A stretch of 64,000 nt of DNA from the NCBI RefSeq assembly GCF_000682735.1, contig NZ_AWFD01000002.1, forward strand, positions 62,001 through 126,000. Direction: 5' to 3'. Shown in pieces: positions 55,685 through 64,000 of the stretch. The notes beneath the pieces are model-generated. The model saw only the letters and a program-made list of their open reading frames with translations, made no database searches and had not been told where the DNA came from. The translations under genes were made by a program, and so were the position numbers. Origin of the DNA: Hyphomonas sp. CY54-11-8. GTDB taxonomy: Bacteria > Pseudomonadota > Alphaproteobacteria > Caulobacterales > Hyphomonadaceae. Every line of letters starts with the position of its first letter. Positions within the stretch are counted from its first letter, which is position 1.

Positions 55685-55710
55685 AAGGGCGCCCCGAGGA
55701 GCGCCCTTTT
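55685..55710 (-). terminator. Terminator between the two TonB genes
   Basis: Perfect 8-bp stem AAGGGCGC/GCGCCCTT with an eight-base loop; on the minus strand it follows the tonB stop by about 30 bp and is followed by TTCTTGTTTGGG. A T run also follows on the plus strand. Confidence 0.75.
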
Positions 55711-55737
55711 TAGAAATTTGACAATGAAGCCAGAGGC

Positions 55738-56361
55738 TTACTGGAGTTTGAATTCCAGCGGATAGACCACGTTCCGGCGTTCAGCCGCCTTACCGCGAAC
55801 GATCTTCGGCGCGAATTCAACCCGGCCGACTGCCCGTTCAGCTTCACGCGTGAAGACGCTGTCCGTGCAGGTTGCCTGGATGTTGTACGGCTTACCGCGC
55901 GTATCCACGTCAAAGCGCACTTCACACGAACCTTCGATACCCCGCTCAGCAGCACGCTGCGGATAAGTCGGCACCGGCGGACGGATCGGCTGAGCGTCAC
56001 GGTCAGAGATCGCCACCGGGTCGATCGCGAGCGACTGCATGCGGCCGAGGTTGAGCTCGGTCGGGGCAGCACCCTCAATCTGCGGTGTCGGCAGATTGAT
56101 GTTGGATTTCGTGGCCGAAACCTTCGGCGGCGGCGGCGGCTTCTTGGCCGAGTCGATCCGCTTCGGCTTCGAACGCTGACGCGTACGAACCTCGGAGTCC
56201 TGTTGCTGCGGCGTGATAGCCGTAAGAACCCGCTGCTCACCCTTTTCCAGGTTCACTTCCTTCACCAAGATGAGCTGGCTCATGACGATGAAAAGGAGAT
56301 AAACAATCGGGATGGCGATAGCGACACCAACCAACAGTCTCGTCAGGGGATTAGTGAACAT
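55738..56361 (-). CDS. TonB-family energy transducer
   Basis: 207 residues. One N-terminal membrane helix (about 10-30, LVGVAIAIPIVYLLFIVMSQ), a short Pro/Lys linker (SAKKPPPPPKVSATKS), and a TonB C-terminal domain from about 120 (TYPQRAAERGIEGSCEVRF, NVVYPLEFKLQ). It transfers the proton-motive force from ExbBD to outer-membrane receptors. Last gene of the six-gene operon, 9 bp after exbD. Confidence 0.92.
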   Translation of the reverse strand: MFTNPLTRLLVGVAIAIPIVYLLFIVMSQLILVKEVNLEKGEQRVLTAITPQQQDSEVRTRQRSKPKRIDSAKKPPPPPKVSATKSNINLPTPQIEGAAPTELNLGRMQSLAIDPVAISDRDAQPIRPPVPTYPQRAAERGIEGSCEVRFDVDTRGKPYNIQATCTDSVFTREAERAVGRVEFAPKIVRGKAAERRNVVYPLEFKLQ

Positions 56362-56370
56362 CCTGTTCTC

Positions 56371-56787
56371 CTATTCAATCTTGGCCGAGATGTTGATGGC
56401 GGTGGCACCATCGAGGCGGTTGATGGTCTCCATCACATCGACGAGCGTTTCGGCAGACGAGTTCACGTCAGCCTGAACCACGATTTCACCGCGGGGGTTA
56501 TCTTCACGCATCTGCTTGATGGTGAAGCCAACTTCCTCCGGAGAGATCAGCTTCTTGTCGATGTAGATTTCGCTTTCGTCTGTGATCGCGATCAGGATGG
56601 CGAGCGGCTTGGCATCCGCCTTGTTGTCCACGTCCGGACGGATGATACCAACACCCGGCTCCTTGATGAACTGTGCCGTCACGATGAAGAAGATGAGGAG
56701 GATGAACACCACGTCGAGCATCGGCGTGAGGTTCACATCATCCTCTGCACCCCCTGAGGCAAAAGCCTGGCGTTTTCTGCGTGCCAT
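56371..56787 (-). CDS. ExbD/TolR-family proton channel protein (second copy)
   Basis: 138 residues. One membrane helix with the proton-relay Asp in VNLTPMLDVVFILLIFFIVT, then a periplasmic domain. Stator subunit of the ExbBD motor. Two ExbD genes in tandem (this and the 139-residue one upstream) are a feature of these systems; their helices are nearly identical but their periplasmic domains differ. Confidence 0.94.
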   Translation of the reverse strand: MARRKRQAFASGGAEDDVNLTPMLDVVFILLIFFIVTAQFIKEPGVGIIRPDVDNKADAKPLAILIAITDESEIYIDKKLISPEEVGFTIKQMREDNPRGEIVVQADVNSSAETLVDVMETINRLDGATAINISAKIE

Positions 56788-56801
56788 ACTGGGTGCTCCT
56801 C

Positions 56802-57221
56802 TTACTGGTCCTGCGACAGAACGAGGTTAACCCCCGTCTGATAGCCGGCATTATAGGCGGCGTCCCGGATAAGGACGATGACACCACTTTTCGCACGCGG
56901 ATGTGCCTGAATTATGACCTGGCTCTCCGGCGTCTCTGCCCGAACACGTTCGATGTTGGCCCGAACGGAGCCGATATCGGTGTTGCGGCCATTGACCGTG
57001 ATCATGTTGGACTCATCCACATAGATCAGAATCGCTGGCACAGATTGCGTCTGTTCCTGATCTGGCGGTGCAGGCGGCGGCGGAGGCTCAAGGCCCATCG
57101 CTTTTTCCTGCGCGAAGGTCGAGGTCACGATGAAGAAGATGAGCAGGATGAAAACAACATCCAGCATCGGCGTGAGGTCGACATTGGCCTCTTCAGGCGC
57201 GTCATGTGTACGTCCTCGCAT
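56802..57221 (-). CDS. ExbD/TolR-family proton channel protein (first copy)
   Basis: 139 residues with the same helix motif (VDLTPMLDVVFILLIFFIVT) and a proline-rich stretch (PPPPPAPPDQEQTQ) before the periplasmic domain. The ATG overlaps the exbB stop (TGATG), indicating coupled translation. Works with ExbB to channel protons. Confidence 0.94.
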   Translation of the reverse strand: MRGRTHDAPEEANVDLTPMLDVVFILLIFFIVTSTFAQEKAMGLEPPPPPAPPDQEQTQSVPAILIYVDESNMITVNGRNTDIGSVRANIERVRAETPESQVIIQAHPRAKSGVIVLIRDAAYNAGYQTGVNLVLSQDQ

Positions 57222-57730
57222 CAGCTAATCTCCATCGCGTCTTCAACCTGTTGGACCGAGCGGGCAACCCGGCGGTCCATGCCGGATGTGAATAGAATGC
57301 CGGACAGAGACGCCACCATGCCGGCCATGGTCGGGATCGTGGCACGCGACACACCGGCCGACATGGCCTTCGCATCTGCACCATTCGTGATCGCCATGAC
57401 GTCAAACACGGCGACCATCCCGGTCACGGTACCCAGCAGACCCAGCAGCGGTGCCAGAGACACCATGGCCTTGGTCAGGCTGACATTCTGCTCCGCTTTC
57501 ATGCGGACTTCTGAGACCAGCTTATCGCGGATCCAGTGAGCGAAGGTCGATTTCCTGTCGGAGCGCGAACGCCACTCCGCAATCGCCTCAGCGGCCACCT
57601 GCTTATGGGCAAATCTGAAATAGAACACACGTTCCAGGATCAGTGCCCACATAACGAATGTTGCAAACATAATAACCAGCAACACCGGACCGCCTCGGTC
57701 GAGGAAAGCTTGTAGATCTAGCAAACCCAT
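57221..57730 (-). CDS. ExbB-family motor protein (short)
   Basis: 169 residues, three helices, MotA/TolQ/ExbB proton channel family. The LAPLLGLLGTVTGMVAVFD motif and the third helix (TIPTMAGMVASLSGILF) are conserved. Corresponds to ExbB2 of TonB2 systems. AGGAGG upstream of the ATG. Lies between the large ExbB-type gene and exbD. Confidence 0.94.
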   Translation of the reverse strand: MGLLDLQAFLDRGGPVLLVIMFATFVMWALILERVFYFRFAHKQVAAEAIAEWRSRSDRKSTFAHWIRDKLVSEVRMKAEQNVSLTKAMVSLAPLLGLLGTVTGMVAVFDVMAITNGADAKAMSAGVSRATIPTMAGMVASLSGILFTSGMDRRVARSVQQVEDAMEIS

Positions 57731-57766
57731 ACGGGCTCCTCCTCAATTGAGGCTACGGGGAGCGGC

Positions 57767-59161
57767 TTACGCCGCACCACGCAGGGATTCCGCCTTCTCA
57801 GCGATCAGGCCAGCAGCCTGCTCGTCGAGGATCTGCTGATTACCGCGCGCCATCGAGGCGATGATCGCGTGCACCAGCAGAAGCGGGATGGCGGAAACAA
57901 GACCGAACACGGTGGTCATAAGAGCGACCGAGATACCGCCAGCCATCAGCTTCGGATCGCCGGCACCGTAGATGGTGATCGACGTAAAGGTGATGATCAT
58001 ACCGATAACCGTACCGAGAAGGCCGAGCAGCGGAGAAACAGCCGACAGGACTTTCACGATATCGTTGAAGCGCTCGATGCGCGGCGATTCACGCAGGATC
58101 TGTTCGTCCAGCTTGAGTTCCAGCGTCTCGATGTCGGAACCACGGTTCTGTTCGTAGGTTTCAAACAGGCGTGCCAGCGGGTTGCCGTCGCCGGCCTGAC
58201 GGGTTTTCGCCGTCTTGCGCATGGAACCGCCCATCGTGAACAGGGTGAACATCTTGTAGAAGCCGATCAGCAGGCCGATCGCCAGCAAGAACATGATGAC
58301 AGCACCAACCGGGCCACCCTGCTTGATACGGTCGCTGAGGACCGGCAGGTCGCCGAGAATACCAAACAGGTTGCCTTTCGACGGATCGACCGGTGCGCGG
58401 ACAAGCTGATCAGGACCAGCATTGATGAGCGACTTCATTGCACCCGCGTAAGAGCCAGCCGGCTGAGTCTTGAAGGCCTGCAGGAAGGTGTCGCCGTTGT
58501 CTTTCTTTTTGACTTCAACGAATTTGGCGCCGTCGGTCGTTGCCGCGGTGAACACACCGACACGCATCAGTTCGACATCAGCATTCGAAGCATCCGGACC
58601 GACACCATCAACCGTTGCGGTGAAGGTTTTGACTTCGGACTGAGCAATCATTTCCTGAAGGATTGCCTTCGGAAGACGCTCAAGCTGAGCGCGGTTCGGA
58701 AGCGTGCGGGCTTCGGCGATTTCGGCGATACCTTCAACGCGGCCCTGATAGTCGAAGTTTGCGAAGGAGTTCGCGATTTCCGGCATGGTTTCACCAGCTG
58801 CCGAACGGAACTGACCAAGCAGCTCCTGGAAATCGCCGGCCTGAGCCGTGACCTGTGCTTCCAGATCAGCAAGCGTGGCTTCGTTTGCATCAAACTCGGC
58901 ACCGAGGGCACGGCCGCGAGCTTCAGCAGCGTTCAGAGCGCCGCGGGCTTCAGCCATCTTGGCTTCCTGAGCGTTCTTGTCTTGCTGGAACTCTCTGAGA
59001 CGCTGCTGGTTTTCAGCGGTCATCTCATTGGAATCTGCCTGAACGCGCTTGAGCACGTCGGCAAGTGACTGAGCAGACGCCGGTGCGGCGAAGGTCATTG
59101 CGCTAAGGCCGAGCAGCGATGCTGCACCCAGAGCCTTCAGCGAGGATTTGAAATTCAACAT
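57767..59161 (-). CDS. Large ExbB-type protein (TtpC-like)
   Basis: 464 residues with a signal peptide (about 1-30, ending APASAQS), a periplasmic coiled-coil region at about 35-115 (NAAEARGRALGAEFDANEAT), an unknown periplasmic domain, and a C-terminal MotA/TolQ/ExbB domain from about 285 (LSAVSPLLGLLGTVIGMIITF). This architecture matches TtpC, which is required by the TonB2 system of Vibrio species and is thought to couple ExbBD to the outer membrane. Follows the DUF3450 gene by about 33 bp. Confidence 0.92.
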   Translation of the reverse strand: MLNFKSSLKALGAASLLGLSAMTFAAPASAQSLADVLKRVQADSNEMTAENQQRLREFQQDKNAQEAKMAEARGALNAAEARGRALGAEFDANEATLADLEAQVTAQAGDFQELLGQFRSAAGETMPEIANSFANFDYQGRVEGIAEIAEARTLPNRAQLERLPKAILQEMIAQSEVKTFTATVDGVGPDASNADVELMRVGVFTAATTDGAKFVEVKKKDNGDTFLQAFKTQPAGSYAGAMKSLINAGPDQLVRAPVDPSKGNLFGILGDLPVLSDRIKQGGPVGAVIMFLLAIGLLIGFYKMFTLFTMGGSMRKTAKTRQAGDGNPLARLFETYEQNRGSDIETLELKLDEQILRESPRIERFNDIVKVLSAVSPLLGLLGTVIGMIITFTSITIYGAGDPKLMAGGISVALMTTVFGLVSAIPLLLVHAIIASMARGNQQILDEQAAGLIAEKAESLRGAA

Positions 59162-59194
59162 TACGGTTTTCCTCTTAGTTCTCTGAGCCGGGCC

Positions 59195-59962
59195 TTACTG
59201 GACCTGGAACTTCTGGATCGGAGCGAACAGGACAGTCTGCTGCGCCTTGGCCTGAGCAACCCGGATGGCTTTCTGGATATCAGATACGTACTTGCCCGGA
59301 AGCGCTTCCCACGAACCGGTGGAACGGTTGTAGCTGGCGGCCTTGCCGTTCGGCGTCAGATAAACCAGCGCAACACGGCCATAGAGGAACATGTCGACGG
59401 TCGTCGGGTTACCGTCGATGTCAATTTCTTCCTGCCAGGTGCTGATCGTGCGGCCGTATTCCATCTCGGCCTGATAGGCCTCCATGATCAGGCGATACTG
59501 TTCTGCCGGCGTCACGTCCGGTTGGGACATGATGCCGTCGAGCGCTTCCATGCGGGCGGAACGCTCAACCTTCTTGAATGGCAGATCAGCGGCCACGAAG
59601 GTTTTCAGGTCTTCGACCATGCTGAGAAGCATCGGGACGGTTTGTGCAGTGATGTCGTCGATCGAGCCGAGCTGCTCGGTCAGCGATGCAATTTCTTCGC
59701 GCTGCGAGGCAACAACCAGTTCCTGCTGTTTTGCGTACAGGTCAGCAGCGTCGCGGCGCTGCAGAAGCGTACGATATTCGCGAACCATGTCGGTCCGCTC
59801 ATCATCCAGCTGGTTGATCTGGTTCTGGACCTGCTCTGCACGGCGGGTCGCCTGTTCGCCGACATCGAGCGCCTGGCGCAACTGGGCCTGGGCCGGAATG
59901 GCCAGTCCTGCGATAAGCGCCGCGGCAATCACGCCGCGAGCTGGTGACAGAAGTTTCTTCAT
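59195..59962 (-). CDS. DUF3450 periplasmic protein of the TonB2-type system
   Basis: 255 residues with a signal peptide (MKKLLSPARGVIAAALIAGLAIPAQAQ) and a long coiled coil at about 30-100 (ATRRAEQVQNQINQLDDERT). The C-terminal part (TWQEEIDIDGNPTTVDMFLYGRVALVYL) is the DUF3450 core. It is regularly the first gene of TonB2-type clusters and its exact role is unknown. GAGAGGCAAACCTC precedes the ATG. Confidence 0.92.
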   Translation of the reverse strand: MKKLLSPARGVIAAALIAGLAIPAQAQLRQALDVGEQATRRAEQVQNQINQLDDERTDMVREYRTLLQRRDAADLYAKQQELVVASQREEIASLTEQLGSIDDITAQTVPMLLSMVEDLKTFVAADLPFKKVERSARMEALDGIMSQPDVTPAEQYRLIMEAYQAEMEYGRTISTWQEEIDIDGNPTTVDMFLYGRVALVYLTPNGKAASYNRSTGSWEALPGKYVSDIQKAIRVAQAKAQQTVLFAPIQKFQVQ

Positions 59963-60392
59963 GAGGTTTGCCTCTCACTCTCCAAACGGTCGCGCTGGTG
60001 TCGCGCGGGAAATCCGACTTTCGGGCACTCCGCTAACGAGAGCGTCCCGGTCCTTACAAAACCTCACACACAAACGAGGCAAGTTCCCTTGGAAGCAGAG
60101 AGGCGGAGACCGCCCAACACCTCCCCTGAGTTTTTCGGGACGTTATCCGCCCTCTGTCATTGATCCCTGATTGGCCCGCCTTCTGGCAGGTCCGCGGCAA
60201 AGCCCTTAGCTGTGAAACCGGACGCTAACAACCCTCTGTGACACGATCAACAAGGCTTTACGATTCATTTAGAAAATATCTGGCGGCTGCACGAACGCAA
60301 CACGTCGCATGCAGTGCGCACCCGCAATATCGGACTGTGATGAGAAGCTGACCGGGCTGCAAAACCGACAGGCAGGAGGCGCCGGGAAAAAA
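59963..60392. other. Intergenic region upstream of the TonB operon
   Basis: About 430 bp between the DUF3450 start and the tRNA gene, without a supported ORF. It should contain the promoter of the six-gene TonB operon. No clear Fur box or other palindrome was recognised, and no terminator is obvious downstream of the tRNA gene. Confidence 0.55.
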
Positions 60393-60467
60393 TGGCTGGG
60401 GTGCCAGGATTCGAACCTGGGAATGCCGGTACCAAAAACCGGTGCCTTACCACTTGGCGACACCCCA
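60393..60467 (-). tRNA. tRNA-Gln (UUG anticodon)
   Basis: 75 nt including an encoded CCA. Acceptor stem TGGGGTG/CACCCCA, anticodon arm CCGGT-TTTTGGT-ACCGG with anticodon TTG, and a T arm with GGTTCGAATCC. Very close to other bacterial tRNA-Gln genes. Reads CAA codons. Confidence 0.97.
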
Positions 60468-60662
60468 ACGGAGGCGCCGGGATAGCCACTCTTTCTTTCG
60501 CTGGCAACACCCGTTCGCACTGCATTCCAGCACTTCTTTCATGTTACCTGCGTTTTGCTGCAAATTTCGCCTCTTAGCAGAGCCGAACCTTTACATTTTA
60601 TCGATTATCGACAATATCAGGTATCAAACCGCCCCTTGGTCAGAACCGGAGACCACACCCCA

Positions 60663-62435
60663 ATGAGAACTTTTTTCCTGTCGATGGCAGGTGCCCTTGT
60701 CGCCATGTTTCTTTTCCTTTTCCTGATGGTGATCTTCTTCGTCGGAATCATTTTCAGCGCGACATCGTCGGCGCCCGACACGCCGGACAACATCGTGTTG
60801 TCGATGGACCTGAATGCAGAATACTCCGATCAGGCGCCTGTCAGCGGAATTGCAGCTTTTTCAGAAACGCCCGGATTTGTAGACCTTTTGACCAAACTTC
60901 AGGCAGCCGAAGCCGATGACTCGGTGAAAGGCCTGTATCTGAGAGGGGCAACCGTTGGCATCGGAAGCTCTCGCGCAGAGGAACTTCGTGAAGCTCTCCT
61001 CAGTTTCCGTGACTCAGGAAAATTCGTGATTGCCCATACACAAGGCACGTTTGGTGTTGGCGGCCCGTCCGCTTTGCGTTCGATCACCCCTGCCGATGAA
61101 GTCTGGATCCAGCCCGGCTCCGAAGTCTTCGCGGCAGGCGTCACGTTCGAGACGGAATTTCTCAAAGGCCTGTTCGACAAGATCGACGTGACGCCGGAGA
61201 TTTACCCCTTCTACGAATACAAGAATGCGCCGAACTCCTATAATGAAAGCGGCTACACGGCGCCGCACCGCGAAGCCATGACACAACTGGCCGAGTCGCT
61301 GTGGACCCAATCCCTGAACGATATCGCCGCCGACCGGGGCCTGACGGTTCCGGAAGTAAAAACTGCTCTGGAAAGCGGCCCGATGACGGCAGAACAGGTC
61401 ATCGCAAACAAGCTGATGGACAAGGAAGGCTACCCGGAAGAGGCAGAAGAGGCTGCGAAAGAGAAAGCCGGCAAAGACGCCGAGTTCATTGATCTCGCCA
61501 GCTACACCCCGCCTTCCCTTCCGCTTAAGGCGCCGGCCATCGCCATTGTCGGTGGTGAAGGCGCCGTCGTAACCGGCGGCACCAATTCCGGCTCGCCATT
61601 CGAGTCCGGACCTGCTTTCGCGTCTGACACCGTCGCCCGGGCCATTCTGGATGCTGGTGACAATGAAAAAGTGAAAGCGATTGTGTTCCGCGTCGACAGC
61701 CCCGGAGGCTCACCGACGGCTTCGGACCAGATCTGGAATGCCATTGAGCGCGTCCAGGCCAAGGGCAAACCGGTGGTTGTGTCCATGGGCTCCCTGGCAG
61801 CGTCTGGTGGGTACTATGTATCGGCCGGGGCCGACTACATTGTCGCCAACCGCTCCACGATCACCGGCTCGATCGGTATCTTCGGCGGCAAGTTCGCACT
61901 CGCTGGCGGTTTCAACAAACTGGGCGTCACGTTTGACACCGTCTCGGTAGGCGGGGAATTTGCTGACGCCTACGGCATGGACAAGTTCACGCCGGAGCAG
62001 GAAGCTGAAGTGAAGGCTTCACTGAAGCGCGGCTATGACCGGTTCGTCGGGATCGTCGCCGACGGCCGGGGCATGTCCTATGACGAAGTCCATGACGTTG
62101 CTCGCGGTCATGTGTGGAGCGGCGAAGATGCTCTGGATCGCGGCCTGGTTGATGAAATCGGGTCTTTCACGGATGCGATCGCCAAAGCGAAGGAACTAGC
62201 TGGAATCGACGCCGAAACCGCGCCGCGCCTGATCTACTATCCACATCGCAAATCGGGCTTTGAAGCATTGGAGAGCCTGTTCGGTGCATCCGCGCAAACG
62301 GCAGAGTCCATGGCCGCGATTTCGAGCCTGACGGAAGACAAGCGCATTCAGATCCTGCTGGATGAACTGGCCACCGCCCGTGCGCTCAGCACTGGCGAAG
62401 CCCAGGCAATCGTCCCGCGCATGAATGAGCGGTAG
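60663..62435 (+). CDS. sppA: Signal peptide peptidase SppA (67-kDa type)
   Basis: 590 residues from the ATG at 60663, which begins a membrane anchor (MRTFFLSMAGALVAMFLFLF); an earlier frame start would lie in the promoter. Two tandem SppA/S49 domains are present: the first (about 60-260) holds the catalytic lysine region (DSGKFVIAHTQGTFG), the second the nucleophile serine in VSMGSLAASGGYYVSAGAD. The tandem form digests cleaved signal peptides in the inner membrane. Followed by a strong terminator. Confidence 0.95.
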   Translation: MRTFFLSMAGALVAMFLFLFLMVIFFVGIIFSATSSAPDTPDNIVLSMDLNAEYSDQAPVSGIAAFSETPGFVDLLTKLQAAEADDSVKGLYLRGATVGIGSSRAEELREALLSFRDSGKFVIAHTQGTFGVGGPSALRSITPADEVWIQPGSEVFAAGVTFETEFLKGLFDKIDVTPEIYPFYEYKNAPNSYNESGYTAPHREAMTQLAESLWTQSLNDIAADRGLTVPEVKTALESGPMTAEQVIANKLMDKEGYPEEAEEAAKEKAGKDAEFIDLASYTPPSLPLKAPAIAIVGGEGAVVTGGTNSGSPFESGPAFASDTVARAILDAGDNEKVKAIVFRVDSPGGSPTASDQIWNAIERVQAKGKPVVVSMGSLAASGGYYVSAGADYIVANRSTITGSIGIFGGKFALAGGFNKLGVTFDTVSVGGEFADAYGMDKFTPEQEAEVKASLKRGYDRFVGIVADGRGMSYDEVHDVARGHVWSGEDALDRGLVDEIGSFTDAIAKAKELAGIDAETAPRLIYYPHRKSGFEALESLFGASAQTAESMAAISSLTEDKRIQILLDELATARALSTGEAQAIVPRMNER

Positions 62436-62464
62436 GCACGATCGCCTGCGGAAACCTGACCGAG

Positions 62465-62495
62465 AAGGCCTTCCGGGAAACCGGAAGGCCTTTTC
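62465..62495 (+). terminator. Rho-independent terminator after sppA
   Basis: Perfect 12-bp stem AAGGCCTTCCGG/CCGGAAGGCCTT with a four-base loop, followed by TTCTTTG. Confidence 0.9.
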
Positions 62496-62567
62496 TTTGA
62501 AGCGGCGTTCAATGCTTGTACGGACAGCAGCGATCATATAGCCCGGAACCCAAAACAGGGCATAAGC

Positions 62568-63572
62568 ATGAAGATCCTCGTTACCGGCGCCGCCGGTTTT
62601 ATTGGTAGTGAATTGTCCCTTCGCCTCGTGAAGGAAGGCCACGAGGTGACCGGCGTCGATTGTTTCTCGGCCTATTATGATGTCGCCCTGAAACGGAACC
62701 GCGTGAAGCGGCTGGACGCCTACAAGAACTTTCGCATGCACGAAATAAAGGTTGAAGATGAGGAGGCGATGACGATCGCCTTCCGTGAAAGCACTCCCGA
62801 TATTGTCGTTCACCTCGCCGCGCAGGCGGGTGTCCGCTACAGCCTGGATCACCCGCGAGAATACATTTCATCCAATATTGTCGGCTCGTTCAATGTGATT
62901 GATCTGGCAAGACTTCACGGCACCAAGCACCTTGTCCTTGCGTCCACTTCATCCGCCTACGGTGCAAACCAGAAATTCCCGTTTGAAGAAACCGACCCCG
63001 CCCCTCACCCCCTGACGATTTACGCCGCGACCAAACTGTCGAGCGAATTGATCGCCCACAGCCACTCCCACCTTTACGGCACCCCCACGACGCTTCTCCG
63101 CTTTTTCAGCGTCTACGGCCCATGGGGCAGACCGGACATGGCATTCTTCCTGTTCACCGACCGAATTTTCAAGAACCAGCCCATCGACGTCTATAATCGC
63201 GGCGATCTTATGCGGGACTTCACATATATCGATGACCTTGTCGAAGCGATCCGCCGCCTGATGGACACCCCGCCCATCGCTGGAGAACCCGTTACGCGGA
63301 ACGACTCTCTCAGCCCTGTTGCGCCGTATCGGCTGGTCAATATCGGTCATGCAGCCCCTGTGCGCCTGATGGACTATATCGAAGCCATTGAAGAGGCGAT
63401 CGGCAAAACGGCCGTGAAGAACATGCTGGACATGCAGCCCGGCGATGTGAAGCAGACCTATGCCGATGTAAGCCTGTTGAAGGCACTTACCGGATATGTT
63501 CCCACCACGGATGTGAAAGCCGGCATTCAGGCCTTCGTCGATTGGTACCGCGACTACTATAAACCGGCCTGA
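62568..63572 (+). CDS. NAD-dependent nucleotide-sugar epimerase
   Basis: 334 residues of the extended short-chain dehydrogenase family. NAD-binding GAAGFIGSELSLRLV, the catalytic Ser/Thr region ASTSSAYGANQKFPF and YAATK (YxxxK) are intact. The GVDCFSAYYDVALKRNRVKR segment is typical of UDP-glucuronate 4-epimerases (CapI/LpsL-like), supplying galacturonate for surface polysaccharide. It overlaps the convergent pseudouridine synthase gene by 16 bp. Confidence 0.92.
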   Translation: MKILVTGAAGFIGSELSLRLVKEGHEVTGVDCFSAYYDVALKRNRVKRLDAYKNFRMHEIKVEDEEAMTIAFRESTPDIVVHLAAQAGVRYSLDHPREYISSNIVGSFNVIDLARLHGTKHLVLASTSSAYGANQKFPFEETDPAPHPLTIYAATKLSSELIAHSHSHLYGTPTTLLRFFSVYGPWGRPDMAFFLFTDRIFKNQPIDVYNRGDLMRDFTYIDDLVEAIRRLMDTPPIAGEPVTRNDSLSPVAPYRLVNIGHAAPVRLMDYIEAIEEAIGKTAVKNMLDMQPGDVKQTYADVSLLKALTGYVPTTDVKAGIQAFVDWYRDYYKPA

Positions 63573-64000
63573 AGGCCGAGTGCCGTAGCGGCCAACTTGA
63601 AGTCTTCAGGCAAAGGCGCCTCAAAGCACATTTCACCTCCATCCGGGTGCCGCACAACGAGCTTCGCAGCATGTAGCATCAGGCGCGACGCACCTTCTGC
63701 GCCGGTGCCGTAGAGCCAATCCCCCAGGATTGGCATCCCGGCAATGGATAAGTGCGCGCGGATCTGGTGCATCCGGCCTGTCTCAGGCCGCGCTTCGAGC
63801 AGCGCGGCATCACCGCTTCGTGCCAGAATGCGCCAATGCGTCACCGCCGCTAGCGCCCCTTTCCGACCGGGATTTGCTGCAATCATCCGCGGCCGCCCGG
63901 CTTCCTCGACTTTGACCAGAGGCGTGTTCAGAGCGCCCTCATCGGCAAACGGCAATGCGCCACGGACAAGTGCAAGATACGTTTTTTCAGTCCGCCGGGA
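63557..64000 (-). CDS. RluA-family pseudouridine synthase, partial
   Basis: The 3' part of a gene whose start lies beyond the window; 147 residues are visible (TEKTYLALVRGALPFADEG onward). LEARPETGRMHQIRAHLSIAG and MPILGDWLYGTG identify the RluA/RluC/RluD family, which modifies uridines in rRNA or tRNA. The catalytic Asp region lies outside the window. Overlaps the epimerase gene tail-to-tail by 16 bp. Confidence 0.9.
   Translation of the reverse strand, partial: SRRTEKTYLALVRGALPFADEGALNTPLVKVEEAGRPRMIAANPGRKGALAAVTHWRILARSGDAALLEARPETGRMHQIRAHLSIAGMPILGDWLYGTGAEGASRLMLHAAKLVVRHPDGGEMCFEAPLPEDFKLAATALGLQAGL

Overview
The window is chromosomal DNA from an alphaproteobacterium, most likely a budding or stalked marine member of the Hyphomonadaceae (Hyphomonas-like). 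This placement is inferred from the M23 endopeptidase-bactofilin gene pair, the aa3 cytochrome oxidase cluster order ctaC-ctaD-ctaB-ctaG-ctaE-SURF1 followed by thrC, an F1-only ATP synthase operon in the order atpHAGDC, and the TonB and peptidase content. Gene density is high, base composition is even and GC-rich, and no transposase, integrase, CRISPR array or prophage is seen.

Layout. 1-8.7 kb: the 5' part of an AsmA/YhdP-like envelope protein (minus), a Bcp peroxiredoxin, the M23-bactofilin morphogenesis pair, an S10 carboxypeptidase, an SPFH-NfeD membrane pair and a second peroxiredoxin. 8.7-19.2 kb: YqgE, then a long minus-strand cluster reading ctaC, ctaD, an unknown membrane protein, ctaB, a small one-TM protein, ctaG, ctaE, SURF1, thrC, a GNAT acetyltransferase and an EAL c-di-GMP phosphodiesterase. 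19.3-33.3 kb: housekeeping and metabolic genes (TPR protein, TldD, periplasmic rhodanese, POT peptide transporter, glutamate-cysteine ligase, DUF6891 protein, DUF389-OmpA-like fusion, RsmE, succinate-semialdehyde dehydrogenase, UbiA, FrnE-like DsbA, crotonase, sulfotransferase). 33.4-41.1 kb: a TonB-dependent receptor facing an exported S9 peptidase, then two overlapping, poorly characterised ATP-grasp genes. 41.3-48.7 kb: atpHAGDC and priA. 48.7-53.2 kb: a divergent TetR/thioesterase pair with a perfect operator palindrome, a frameshifted hypothetical gene, and a MoxR ATPase with a VWA partner. 53.2-60 kb: a TonB2-type energy-transduction operon (DUF3450, large ExbB/TtpC, ExbB, two ExbD, TonB) followed by a second TonB paralogue and a TPR protein. 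60.4-64 kb: tRNA-Gln(UUG), SppA, a nucleotide-sugar epimerase and the 3' part of an RluA-family pseudouridine synthase.

How the genes work together. The cox and atp clusters form the terminal part of aerobic energy metabolism. The TonB operon would energise outer-membrane receptors such as the one at 33.4-36.5 kb, and the divergent S9 peptidase, POT transporter and S10 carboxypeptidase fit a peptide-scavenging lifestyle. Bactofilin and its M23 hydrolase fit localised cell-wall growth in a stalked or budding cell. The least explained items are the tandem ATP-grasp pair, the loss of one zinc site in PriA, the frameshifted gene at 50.1-50.6 kb with tandem palindromes upstream, and the OmpA-like tail on the DUF389 protein.
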